Assembly (NCBI RefSeq): GCF_030272615.1
Contig: NC_081410.1
Location: forward strand, 188,392,119-188,456,118
DNA from: Cryptomeria japonica
Taxonomy: Eukaryota > Streptophyta > Pinopsida > Cupressales > Cupressaceae
Length of the DNA stretch: 64,000 nucleotides
Direction: 5' to 3'
Shown here piece by piece: positions 11,951-23,630 of this stretch. The notes beneath the pieces were generated by a model. It did no database searches and had not been told where the DNA came from. It worked only from the letters and a program-made list of their open reading frames with translations. The position numbers and the translations under genes are program-made. Positions within the stretch are counted from its first letter, which is position 1. Each line of letters opens with the position of its first letter.

Positions 11951-13805
11951 AGGTGATCTCATGGAGGGGTGAAACCCTAGTTTAGGGGTCACTGCATGTG
12001 GTAGAGGAGGGATTTGGCCTTCTCCACACAAGTAAGCAACTCACCACCCTTTCTACCTTGTGCATTTATTTCCTTTTGATGTTGGCCGGTGTCTTTCTAT
12101 TGCAAGTTAGTGTAGTTAATGTTCGCTTCTCTTGACATTATGCATGGCAACCCACCTAGTGCAGACATTTATAAAGCGGCTTCTCAAAAGCCAGAGGCTA
12201 AACCATTCAAAGAGGCTCTAGTTGAAGCCCCATTAAAATTCCTAGAGGCTGTAAATTTTGAATCCATTCCATTGTGCATTTGGAAGATAACAGAAGACCA
12301 GGAGGAGGAGAAGGTAAGCATCCTACAAATACCCTCTTCAAATTGTCTATTGTCCCTAATGCTCGTATGAATGTTGTTTTATTTGGTGAAAAATATATAT
12401 TAAATAATACTACCATCTTTTTAGCAATTGTGGATGCTAACAAAATCCCAGACCAAAAATTATTGGATGAGTGGCTTAAAAATGGTTGAGCTAGGAAACT
12501 AGGGTTTCATTTTTCTTTCTATAGAATGATCCAAAAAGGGCTTTTTGTTATTTTCTTTAAGGATTCAAAAGCACATAAGGTTGTGGTTGAGAGGCAGTAT
12601 TGGATTGTTGGTAACTGTACATTTAGTGCTCTTAAATGGTCATTTAATGTGGTCCATGATGAGATTATGACCCTATCTTTCCCTCATTGGATTATCATCA
12701 AGAATCTGCATCCCCTGATATGGAATTTAATTTCGCACACTACTATGGATGCTTAGGGTTGATATGGAAAGGTTCTTAAGGTTGATAACGCTCGGGCTAT
12801 TCTTCCTCATATGGATGCCAAGGTGCTTATCTCAATTAACCTTGGTTGTGACATCTCTATAGTTTTGGAAATCCTCATTAACAATGAGCCTACTACATGC
12901 ATTATTGAGGTCCTTGGTAGTATTAATGCCTAGTTCTTATGTTGTTGTGAGGGCCACATTAGGAGGAACTATCATATCCTTTCATGACATCAAAAACCTA
13001 TAAATTCTATTGAAGGGGCTAATCCTAATCACCCCACCCAATCAGGTTGGTCCTCTTTTACCTTCAAACTCTAGTGCGTTGAGCTCCAATAGAGAGAAAA
13101 AACCCCTCATAAAAAAAAATCAAATATTTGCAAGAATTTGTCTGGGTTGTGGCTAAGGACCCTCTTGTTAAATTCCCCACCTTTGACAACTCTTTGTAGA
13201 TAGGGGGTTTCAATGCTAATCCACTCCCCCACTTGACTGTCTTTGTTTCTCTTTCCCAAATTAGGGAAGAGTTGAAACACAAGTCCAATCAAATTACCAT
13301 GCTCAAACCGCATAAGGTTAGGAGGAAAAATGCTCAACAATTGGCATTGGAAAAGATTAGGAATAAGAATGGTAATATGATGGATGTGACTCCAGCCATT
13401 AATGACAATGATAGCTCACCACTCACCGAATGTGATACCAACTAGTCAGATATTGTCTCTCACCTGTAGTTAATTGTGACTAATGTGTCTAGGAATAGCA
13501 TAAATTCCTTTGTTAAATCCACGATTAGAGATTTTGAGAACAAGGGTCATAGTATTGTGGGGTCGAATGGGTCAGATGGTCTGGTTAACCCCAAGGGTAG
13601 TTCTTCACTCTAAATGTGACTAATAATTTCAATGTCCTTGCAGAATCCTCTACTGAGGACTTAGGCCACCTTATTGATTCTAGTGAATTTTTCTCCTCTC
13701 CTCCTTGTGGGCAGAATTAGATCCCCACCCAAGAGCAACCCCCTAACACTATGTCCCCTAATCCAAATATCCTTAACCTTGAAACCCAACCTGCTACCCT
13801 TATGA

Positions 13806-13943
13806 TGTTGGCAGTGGGCCAGCATCCCTCATGGGGATTCGCGACATGGTTTAACAGCCTCCTATGGATTCTATAAGTCTAGTGGTTGTATCGGGCATTG
13901 ACAGGTCGATCTTTTGGTGCAATGACAACCCTAGCTTCTAACA
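13806..13943 (+). repeat. TRIM-1 left LTR
   Basis: 138 bp, TG...CA bounded. It shares with TRIM-2 the TGTTGGC start and an internal core TGTATCGGGCATTGA followed by TCGATCTTTTG. Confidence 0.92.
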
Positions 13944-13945
13944 AG

Positions 13946-13957
13946 TGGTAATAGAGC
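13946..13957 (+). other. TRIM-1 primer-binding site
   Basis: TGGTAATAGAGC begins 2 bp after the left LTR. It differs at two positions from TGGTATCAGAGC, the initiator-Met-tRNA complement used by many plant copia and TRIM elements. Confidence 0.85.
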
Positions 13958-14000
13958 TTGGTCATAGGTTTGAATCACGCAGGCCGTGGTGAGTGACATT

Positions 14001-14010
14001 GGGAGGGGGA
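14001..14010 (+). other. TRIM-1 polypurine tract
   Basis: GGGAGGGGGA lies directly upstream of the right LTR, in the position expected for the plus-strand primer of an LTR retrotransposon. Confidence 0.85.
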
Positions 14011-14011
14011 T

Positions 14012-14149
14012 TGTTGGCAGTGGGCCAGCATCCCTTGTGGGGATTCATGACATGGTTTAACAACCTCCTATGGATTCTATAAGTATAGTGGTTGTATCGA
14101 GCATTGACAGGTCGATCTTTTGGTGCAATGACAACCCTAGCTTCTAACA
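14012..14149 (+). repeat. TRIM-1 right LTR
   Basis: 138 bp, same length as the left LTR with a handful of substitutions, showing that both derive from one insertion. Confidence 0.92.
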
Positions 14150-14619
14150 TATGAGTTGTCTAGACTCTAGGGATGTGATGAATGAGCTTGAGATTGAGTT
14201 ACATAATGCAGATCTCAATGCGGATATTGAGAATGTGAATGATCACCTTGGCCTAGCCATTATTCCTTATGATAATTAGTTAGTGGGTCCCAATACGAGT
14301 ATGGAGGAATCCCATTATTTAAAACCTAGGCAAATAACAAAGTTATACCCCTATGATCTTGTCAATAATGAGGGGCAACCTCCTGGTCAAAACAATGGCA
14401 GGATCTCCAAAAAGGATAACTCAAAAAATCTAATTCCTACCAGGAACAGTCAGTTTGTTGTGTTAAAGAAGAAGAGAGGAAGACCAAAAAAAAAATTCAT
14501 CTCCTCTACCTAACAAATAGGATAAGAACAAGGAACTACCAAAATATTTTGATGACTTTAAGGCTACCATGGATATCTCCCTTTAAAAGTACCATAGGGA
14601 ATTAAACTGTATATCTTGT

Positions 14620-17600
14620 AATTTCAGGAGGCTAGAATCCTTGGATAGGAAATATATTGTTAGGATATTTTTAAATCAAGATAAGCTCATTGATGTATGC
14701 CGGAAGTCAAAGCCACAAACTTTATCCTAGATGTTAACCTAAGATATATCTAGAAGGATGCTGCCCACTTTACTACTAAGCGTAGTAGGGGTAAAGGGGG
14801 TGTAGTGATCCTCCTAGCCAACAAATGGGGAAACTTGGTCTATTACAACGGGACTTCCCTATGTAACAAAGCAGTATGGTTCATCATTAATGACAAGGGG
14901 TCCAAGATGGGCATATGCTCTTTGTATGCATCTAATGAATATAGAGAAAGAATTGAAATTTGGAATTGGCTCTCCAATCTACTTGATATGCCCTTGGTAA
15001 TAGGAGGGGACTTTAACATGGTGTACCATCAAGAAGACAAGACAAGAGGTCTAGACTTTGAATGGAAAAGTAATGAAAAATTCTTCTGGACCAGGATGGA
15101 AGAGAAGCTTAGAATTTATGATCCCTTAGAAGGTAGAAAGAAGGATTATAAGTCTATTTGGTATTCATGGTGTAACTTTCAGCAAGGTAATAGAAGGATA
15201 TATAGTTCTCTTGATAGATTCTATGCCAACAGAGACCACTTATCCTTCAAACAAGAGGAGGATGGTACTACAGTTAGAGTCTGTCCTTACAGTCTCTTTG
15301 ATCACCATCCAATTTAGGCTATGATCACACTAAACAGACCTCCCAGTAAGTCTATAATTAGGAAGGATAACTTCATGCTCAACATCAATTTTCTCAAAGA
15401 TCAAGATGTCATGTGTGTAATCTACATGATTAGACAAGTGAAAAAATGGGATAACAATACCCCTTCTGCCATTAATAAGTGGAACAATAATGTCAATATC
15501 TATAAAATCCTTTTTCAAATGATCGGCAAGAAAAAGGCTAAAGATAAGAGGAAAATGGAAAGAGAGCTCAATGACAATATTTTCCCCCTTGAGTCCCAAA
15601 TCCAATTGGATCATACCAACCTGCTAGTTTTAGAACAATTGTCTCTTACTGGAAATCATCCAGGAGGAGCCTATAGGCTAAGAAAATCCAAGGCCAAAAG
15701 TTAAGGGCCATAATCAATTGGTTGCAGTAGGGTGATAAGGGCTCCAAGTTTTTCTTTAATCTGTTGAGACAATGAATTCAAAGAAAGAATTGATAGAATA
15801 TGGGAGGAAGGCAGAGAATTGAATAATGATGATTACATCAGATATGCCTTCCTAACATATTACCAAAAACTCTTCTCTTTTAAAGGAGCTTTGCATAACA
15901 ACTAGAATGCCAAAGAAATATCTGAAGATGAGGCAAGCATTCTTAAGAATCTGATTTCATTGGAGAAAATCCTCAATGCCATTAACACTCTCAAAAATGA
16001 TAAAGCGTCTGGCCCTAATGGGCTATCAACTGATTTTTACAAAGACGCTAAGACTTGGATGGGTAATGATTTATACTAAGTATATGAGTAAGATATTAAA
16101 GTAGGTTCACTGGGTACCAAATTCAACAGAGTCAACAAAATCCTCTCCAAGGATGGGGACAAATTCCTTATCAAGAATTGGAGACCGATTACTCTATTGA
16201 ATGTATCATATAAGATTCTCGCTAAAATTGTGGTTTTGAGACTTGTAAATATCCTTTCCAAGTTCATTAGAAACACTTAAACTAGTTTTATCAAGGGTAG
16301 ACATATCCTTGAGAACCTCATTACCAGTTGGGAAGCCATGAACTGGGCTGGTAGTACCAATCAATAGGTAGCCATGTTCTTTCTAGATTTTGAAAAGGCA
16401 TACAATTGAGTTGATGGGGTTTTTTAATTATGATGTTGGAAGGTTTTGGCTTCCTCTCAAAATTTTGTCATATCATTCAAGTCCTAATGAAGGACGCCTC
16501 TTCCCAAGTTGAAGTCAATGGATCTCGTACCCATTGTCTCACCCTGGGGAGATCCATTAGATAGGTCTGCCCCCTTGCTCCAATACTGTTTGTAATTGCA
16601 TCCGATGTAATTTTCTACCTTCTTAGAGACTCCTCCTACTCCCCAAGGATAAAAGGTATCTCTCTTCCTAAAAATGAAGACTTGATCAATATTCAGTTTA
16701 CAAATGATACTTCACTCTTCCTATAACATAAGGAAGAGAAAATGGCTTATATACTAAAAACACTAAATCTGTTTTGTGATGCCTTTGGGGCAAAAATATC
16801 CGCTACTACGTCTGCTCTATTAGGTTGGCAGGATTCACCCCCCAAATGGTTTAACAAGTATAACTATCAATGGGGTAGACCCAACAAGTAGGTTAGATAC
16901 CTTGGAATTCCTTTTGTTGAAGGATATGTGGCTTTGGATTAAAAGAAAGATTGACCATAAGCAAGAATAAATGGAATAAGCAATACTTATCTATGGTTGG
17001 GAGGATGTAGGTGTGCCAGAAGATTCTATCATCTTATAGTATCTAGTATGCATCGGTGTGGCTATTTGGTAACTACCAAATCAATGACATACACAAATAA
17101 ATTAGAAGGTTCTTATGGTTAGATGACAAAGGTAACCAAAAGTGGCATTTAGTCAAATGACAGTGGTGTTGCTTAGGTAAGAACATGGGAGGTCTAGGTC
17201 TCAAAGACCTCAAGAAATAGGGGATTTTCCTTGTTGCTAAATGGATTTTTCATGCACTGGATGGTAATGAGCCATGGAAAGTGCTCATTAGAAACAATAT
17301 TAGATTGGCCATTCCCAAAAAAGCCATGTCTGAGAAGTTGTTCCCCCTTAGCAATATTCCTTGTTTCCCCTACCGGTTCTAGTGTGTTTAAGTCCATATG
17401 AAAAGCATGGGAGGTCATTCAAAGCATAATTTCCCATAATGGGATCTGCATTAATGGTAACACCCTTTGTGGGGATAGATCTATTTGGTGGAACCTTTCC
17501 CACAAGGGCGTACCTCTTGCTCTCATCCAAGGTTGCTCGACAAAGAGCTAGAATAACACAGACATTAGTTGCTTCAAAGTTATTATCCAAGATAGGCAAC

Positions 17601-18542
17601 TTGTGGTCTGGGTCACTCTTATCTAGCAATACCAACCTCCCCCCTATAATTCAAGAACATACTCTATATTGATGGAGGTGTGTTCTACAACTCCCCAAGA
17701 TTTAGTCACCTATAGATGATAGATTTAAGTTGTTCAAATGGAAAGATGGTACCCCTCTTATAAATTTCAAAACTAGATCTGTGTATGAATCTTTCTGTTG
17801 TAATAAGGATTTAATTTCTCACCTTAATATTATGTGGAATGTTAATTATATTGATAAAATTTGGTATAATGTCCTTACTACTATTTGGGGTAGTAGTTTT
17901 ATGCCCAAGAAGAAACGTTTCAAATGTCTTCTTCTCCTTAAAAGGTTACCTATTAAGAATAATGAGTAGTTCACTAATGCTTGTAACATCTATAGAGTCA
18001 CTGAATCAATCACTCACATCTTTTTTGGTTGTGTGGTGGCTAAAGAGGTTTGGAATTTGTTTGGTATCAATCTCTCTAATAATATGTTAGTTCTTAACAT
18101 TATTTATGGCTATCTAAAAGGGCTAAGGAAAGATTGTAATTTGTTTTGGTTCATTTTATCTTCTGAGATCTTGTGACAATTATGGATTCTTAGATATAAG
18201 GATAAATTTCAAGGTAAAGGTAGGTTGCTTATCGAGTATTTACGAAGACTCATAATTTTTAATGTCTAATCACAGATAACCATTATCATGAGGTTGTCCA
18301 AGAAAAAGTTTGAAAGATTTGTGGAATATGCTACTACCAAAGTCTACACCTCAGAGCTATTGCATGGATATACATGGTCTCGGTATAGGGAAGAGAGGAC
18401 TCTAATCATCAGAGCACTAGAGAGCTTCATGCAAGAACTTAATGAATATAGGAAGCTAGATGGGCAACAAAAAAGAGTACATAAAATAGAAGACCTGGAA
18501 AGACCTATTGGGCCTCAACTTGCACCTATTCTAAATATGTAG
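14620..18542 (+). pseudogene. LINE-B ORF2: endonuclease, RT, zf-RVT (broken)
   Basis: The endonuclease is best preserved (14805-15317): GGVVILLANKWG, ICSLYASNEYRER and the catalytic-region motif GGDFNMVYHQED at about 15005. RT blocks follow in different frames: LKNDKASGPNGLSTDFYK (about 15990), NWRPITLLNVSYKILAK (about 16175), FIKGRHILENLITSW (about 16290) and FFLDFEKAYN (about 16380). The active site near 16690 reads TNDTSLF where [YF]ADDT is expected, so the first catalytic aspartate region is degraded. At 17730-18100 a zinc-binding C...H-x4-C type region (ITHIFFGC) is visible. No RNase H was found. The open frame at 18288-18542 is probably the C-terminus. Confidence 0.7.
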
Positions 18543-18844
18543 AATAAATCCATCATTTGGATGCTCCTTTGGGATGGAATGCCAAGGTAGATAGCCTGCC
18601 AAGCCATGATTAAGTTTTTTGCATACATGTGACTTTATGTAATAGGTTGTTATATATGATGTAGCCTATTGATGTAGTCTCTCAGCTACACTTTTTTGTA
18701 TCTATGCAAAATAATGTATATCCCATTTATATTTTTGTAAGTATCTTGAAAACTACCTAGCAAAGGCCTAAAATCATGATGAAGTCCGTTAATTTTCTTA
18801 TATTTAATATTAAAAATATCTTGAGATACATAACATATCCTTAT

Positions 18845-19957
18845 TGTTAGAAAGTTCAAATAATCAGAAGACAACTAAGAGGGGGGGGGGGTTGAATCAG
18901 TTGTCACAGCTTACCAGAACATTTAGCAATTAAAACTTTAATACCAGAATGCTTAAACCAAATACCAGAATAGTAGTTAAACCAATTAATCATAAACAAT
19001 AATCAGAGAATAAATACCATCCACATGACACCAAGATTTAAACGTGGAAAACCCGATAAAGGGAAAAACCACGGTGGGAAGCCTACCCATAGTTAGATAA
19101 TACTTCTGCAGTAAGTATGTGAATTACAATTGAGGGGTCTGCACTTTCAGGAAGGCCAACAACCTAAAGTGCACTGCTCATCACAAAAGGAGTCTCACTG
19201 ACTATATAGAAATCCATATTACAATCTAGAAGAATAAATGAATTGCAAAGATAGCATCTCCTATACTTGAGTAAAGTTCCGGTTAAGCTCAATATCGGAG
19301 GACTAAATCCTCTTACATAAACACAAATCGATCTCCAATGATCGACCAAATCCTTTGCGTGAATGATATTACATTATTCGCACATTACATATCCATATCC
19401 CATACCTATATCTTGATGATCTACAATGAGATCTTATATCATATATATACAAACCCTCGACCACAAACAATCAGGTCAGCGACCAGACAATAAACCAATT
19501 ACATAATTACAAAACATGTCAACCTTAGACCAAATAAATAATATCCAACTCATAAGACATCGTGGAAACACATTGAGAGATCCAATCGACACGTTACATT
19601 AAGTCGATCCATAACCTAGATCAATCGGGACCCAATATAGGTCCACACGCTAAGGAAATTATCCCAATCCACCAAGTCTCAAACATGATCACCATCGGCA
19701 TCCTGAATCCATACTGGAAGCTACACCAACACCACTTATGCATATCATCAAAGATCTTCATCAAAGCTCTTCAGTAAGCCAATTCTATAAGCAAATTATA
19801 GTAGAGCATACCAAATCATGCCGGATCCAATCCAACCAGAAACCACACAACCTACCGGGACCAAAAGGGTGTCGGTAAAGCATCCAAAATAGCTAGTGTT
19901 GACTTCAATGACAAAACATCAATGCAACACATAATCAATTCCTCCAAATGGCCAACA
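18845..19957 (-). repeat. Copia LTR (3' LTR of the minus-strand element)
   Basis: 1113 bp, TG...CA. A run of 11 G lies about 40 bp inside. It lacks about 95 bp that are present near 25590-25690 in the other LTR. Confidence 0.92.
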
Positions 19958-19971
19958 ATCTCCCCCTTTGG
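19958..19971 (-). other. Copia polypurine tract
   Basis: On the minus strand CCAAAGGGGGAGAT ends exactly at the 3' LTR. Further GGGGGAG-type tracts occur in the preceding 350 bp (around 20029, 20101, 20150 and 20195). Confidence 0.88.
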
Positions 19972-20365
19972 CATTGATGGCAACACTAGATGTGAACATC
20001 TAAGTACCAAGAAATGCCAAACAAGTTTCCCCCAATGTAAGACAATCAACAATCTCCCACTCAAAGATATAGCAATGAAGTTTTGAAATAAAGACCAAAC
20101 TCCCCCTATAAATGATATCTTTGTAAAGCTCTGAATTACACATATATATCTCCCCCTAATGTATACAACTCCTTAAGTTTTTCACATCAATATCTCTCCC
20201 CATTTGACATCAATGCCAAAAATCTAACATAAATATCAAAGCAAAAATATAAAGCAATGAAACACAAAGTTAACTACTCCCTCTGATCAATAGCATCCCC
20301 ACATCAATGCTGAAATGAATAATATCTCTGATAATACATATCGGACTGATGCCAAAAAGCATCAA

Positions 20366-20984
20366 TCAGTTCTTTGTTGGAGGGGTAGAAACCCCTAACC
20401 TGTCTCTCAGGTACTTAAATGGTTCTTTAGGCAAAGATTTAGTGAAAATATCTGCAATCTTCTCTTTAGTGTTCACATAAACCAGTCTCACTTCATTTTC
20501 TTCCACCTTCTCCTTCAAAAATTTATACTTGATAGATATGTGCTTTGTCTTAGAGTGAAATATCGGATTCTTTGATATGTCAATAGCAGTAGAGTTATCA
20601 CAGTGAATAACTATCGGTCTAGTGTAGTGTACTTTGATATCCTTCAACATTTTCTTCATCCATAGAACCTATGTACAGTTAGTAGCAGCAACAACATACT
20701 CAACTTCAGACAACTTCAATAGTAGATAAAGAAGTACATGATTGTTTCTTGTTGATCCATGAAACCTTCTTTCCAAGAAAGAAAGATCCACTGAAAGTAC
20801 TTTTCCAATCATCAACATAACCAACCCAATCAGTATATGTATATGTACATAAGGTAAAGTCATCATCCTTAGGATACCACAAACCATATTCAAATGTACC
20901 TTGCAAGTATCTAAAAATTCTTTTCACCACACTCATGATTTTCTCTAGGATCACTCCGAAATATAGATGCAATACAAACATCAT
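20366..20984 (-). pseudogene. Copia RNase H (broken)
   Basis: MSVVKRIFRYLQGTFEYGLW opens the connection to RNase H, and YTDWVGYVDDWKSTFSG matches the YSDADWAGD block. After a frame change at about 20720, HCDNSTAIDISKNPIFHSKT (about 20600) and the C-terminal VRLVY...DIFTKSLP segment are clear. It would remove the RNA strand of the hybrid. Confidence 0.9.
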
Positions 20985-22009
20985 TCATTATGTTAGGCCT
21001 AGTCTGAGTCAAATAAAGCAGACCTCCAATCGTAGATTTATATCTTGTAGGATTTATCCGGTGTAGAAACATCTTTCCTTGTCAATTTCTCACTTGTAAC
21101 CATAGGAGTACTTGCCGGTTTAGAATCTCCCATACCAAATTTCTTCAACAATTCCCTAGCATACTTAGTTTGACAAATGAAAATACCTTTGTCAGTCTAA
21201 GTAATCTACAAACTTAAGAAAAATTTCATTTCCCCAATCTTAGACATTTCAAATTCTTTCTCCATATTTTTAGAAAATTCCATGCACAACTTATCTTCAC
21301 CTCCAAAAATGATGTCATCAACAAATACTTCAATAATCAGTATATCATCATCAGTGACCTTATAACATAAATTAATGTCAGCATTACCCTTAGTAAAACC
21401 AAGCTTCAAAAGAAATTTATCCAACCTTGCATACCAAGCTCTAGGTGCCTGTTTCAATCTGTATAAAGCTTTCCTTAACCTGCAAACCATGTTTGTATCA
21501 TCTAAAAGTGAAAAACCATCAGGTTGCTCAATATAAACTTCCTCAAGATCCCCATTAAAAAATGCACACTGAACATCCATCTAATAAACCTTGTAGTTCT
21601 TATGGGCAGCATAGGAAAGAAATAATCTTACAGCTTCAATCCTAGCTACATGTGCAAAAGTCTCACCATAATCAATTCCTTCCTTCTGAGAATATCCTTT
21701 ACAAACCAATCTAGCCTTATTCCTTACAACTTGACCATCCTCGTTCAATTTATTCCTAAAAACCCATTTAGTTCCAATAACATTCTTATTTTTAGGCTAG
21801 GGAACTAAAGTCCATGTGTTATTCTTCTCAATCTGATCTAATTCTTCTTCCATAGCTTTCAACCAACATTTATCTTTACATGCTTTAATTACTGATATTA
21901 GTTCAACTTGAGAAATTAAACATACCTCATTAGTTGTCAGTCTTCTTCTTGTCATCACTCCATTGTTCTTATCCCGAATGATATGATCTTCTGAATGATT
22001 CAATCTCAC
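20985..22009 (-). pseudogene. Copia reverse transcriptase (broken)
   Basis: Frame shifted by one relative to integrase. The start block CWLKAMEEELDQIEKNNTW lies near 21850. The RT core has MDVQCAFFNGDLEEVYIEQP (21580) and CRLRKALYRLKQAPRAWYAR, then the catalytic FVDDIIFGG near 21310. Stops between 21797 and 21580 and after 21206 break it. It would copy the RNA genome to cDNA. Confidence 0.9.
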
Positions 22010-22249
22010 ATACCTAGGAGTCTTCTGACTCTATGTTCCTCTTCCCGGTTCTTCAGTTACTATAGAATTTTATGATACTGTCGGAGTAACTGATTCAACA
22101 TTTTGTTTCAGTAAAGATATTACCGGTTCAGATATAATCATTTCCATTGCTGGTTCTTTCTCATAAACTCTGATTTGACTTCTATTCAGCTCATCCACCT
22201 TGACATTAGCACTCTCCACAATTCTCTACAATCTCTTGTTATAACATCT

Positions 22250-22919
22250 ATATGCCTTGCTTTCATTATAATAACCAAGAAATATGTCTTCATCACATCT
22301 AGGATCAAATTTGCCAATGATATTATCTCTTGATATAACATTTACTACCAAATATTTTGAAATACTTAACTGTAGGTGTATTACCAAACCATAATTCATA
22401 AGGTGTCTTACCGGTTTCTCCTTTGATATGTACTTTGTTTAATGTATAAACTGCTATGCTCACTGCTTCTCTCCAATAGATATGAGGTAAACTAGCTTCC
22501 ATCATCATTGTTCTAGCAGCATCCAAGATAGTTTTGTTCTTCCTTTCCACAACTCCATTTTGCTGAGGTGTCCGGGGAGCAAAAAATTGCCTCCTTATAC
22601 CATGCTTCTCACAAAATTTATTAAACTCGCCGGATGTGAATTATCCACCATGATTTGAACTCAAACATTTAATATTCAATTATGTCGCTGTTTCAAATTT
22701 AGCCTTAAAGATTTTAAACTTTTCAAAAACCTCAGATTTCTCCCTTAGAAAAGTAATCCGCATCATTCTAGAATAATCATCAATGATTAGCATGAAATAT
22801 CTATCACCTTGAAAATTTTTAACTCTAGCAGAGCCACACAAATCAGTATGAATAAGACCAAGAACATCATTAGATTTATCTTGTATACTCCTAAAAGAGG
22901 TTCTGGCCTGTTTTCCCAT
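22250..22919 (-). pseudogene. Copia integrase (broken)
   Basis: The integrase core is recognisable from LIHTDLCGSARVKNFQG, which holds the first catalytic D, through IIDDYSRMMRI to PQQNGVVERKNKTILD, which holds the catalytic E. The second catalytic aspartate, expected in a SDxGGEF block, reads SNHGG followed by a stop, so it is changed to N. A stop near 22680 and others interrupt the frame. GETGKTPYELWFG and IFGSKCYIK are the typical post-core copia segments. Confidence 0.88.
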
Positions 22920-22925
22920 TTGATA

Positions 22926-23510
22926 TTATTTACATACCCGATTATAGGGATTCACAATCTTATGTATATCTCTAACTACCTTAGTTGAACTAATCTTTAC
23001 AATGCAATCAAAATTCACATGACATGGCCTTTTATGACATATCCAACTCTCATCAATTTGTGCAATCAAACATGTCATCTCACCTAAATTCAAATGAAAT
23101 ATATTACCTTTTGTTTGTGTACCGGTTGCAATCTCCAAACCAAATCTGGTAATGATTTTGCATTTTCCATCCTTGAACTATAATTGAAATCCCTTATCCA
23201 CCAATTTTCCTACACTCAAAATATTATGCCTCAAAACTTCAACAAAATGAACATTATCAGTATTGTGCTTACCATCCAATGATATAGTTCCTTTTCCTTT
23301 GATCATACATGCTTTGCCATCTCCAAATCTATCCAAACCACCATCAAATTCTTGCAAAGATAGAAACTTCCTTTTATCTTCAGTCATATGATGTGAACAA
23401 CCACTATCAATTACCCATTCATCCTTGTCTTTAGTTTTAGCAGCAAGTGCCTTCTCTTCAAGTACATTCTCTTTCAATGCCAGAACATATTCCTTGATAG
23501 CCAAGAACAC
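22926..23510 (-). pseudogene. Copia protease and GAG-pre-integrase segment (broken)
   Basis: Same frame as gag. The aspartic-protease motif WVIDSGCSHHMTED (D-S-G with the copia-typical C-S-H-H-M) lies near 23420, and HNILSVGKLVDKGFQL follows at its end. The pre-integrase part contains a zinc-finger-like WICHKRPCHVNFDCI (about 23045). Stops at 23178 and 22926 interrupt it. The protease would cleave the polyprotein. Confidence 0.88.
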
Positions 23511-23630
23511 CCATTCCTTCCCATTGTTAGAACCACTAGCAGAGTCTTATGTCGGTTCATCATCAGAATCAGTAACATCTTCCTCATCCGCTATGTAGCA
23601 TGATTTGTCTCTATTTTTCCTATACTTGTT

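Larger units (their letters stand above)
13806..14149 (+). mobile_element. TRIM-1, miniature LTR retrotransposon in LINE-B
   Basis: A 344-bp element with two 138-bp direct terminal repeats that begin TGTTGGCAGTGG and end TTCTAACA. It is flanked by a perfect 5-bp TSD, tatga, at 13801-13805 and 14150-14154. Between the LTRs lie only 68 bp: a primer-binding site immediately after the left LTR, a B-box-like word and a purine tract. It encodes nothing, so its copying must have relied on another element's reverse transcriptase. The size and layout match the TRIM/SMART class known from plants. Confidence 0.93.
12119..14516 (+). pseudogene. LINE-B ORF1, gag-like protein with AT-hook-like tail (broken)
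   Basis: The first ATG is at 12119. After a frameshift near 12310 the DUF4283-like core is readable: GLFVIFFKDSKAHKVVVE (12538), then WSFNVVHDEIMTLSFPHW and IIKNLHPLIWNLI, GKVLKVDNARAILPHMDAKV (about 12768) and a decayed zinc knuckle FLCCCEGHIRRNY near 12940, where the first cysteine is lost to a stop. The C-terminal region is interrupted by TRIM-1. After it the frame resumes and ends at 14513 with KKKRGRPKKK. R-G-R-P is the core of an AT-hook DNA-binding motif, which would suit a nucleic-acid-binding ORF1. Numerous stops make it non-functional. Boundaries are approximate. Confidence 0.65.
12000..18690 (+). mobile_element. LINE-B, old degenerate LINE
   Basis: A second LINE family on the plus strand, recognisable only by scattered domain blocks: DUF4283-like ORF1 (about 12.1-14.5 kb), endonuclease (about 14.6-15.3 kb), RT (about 15.9-16.9 kb) and a zinc-binding zf-RVT-like region (about 17.7-18.1 kb). 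Both ends are uncertain because I found no TSD. Many stops and shifts make it clearly older than LINE-A copy 1. It is interrupted by TRIM-1 at 13806-14149 and abuts the copia element at 18845. Confidence 0.75.
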
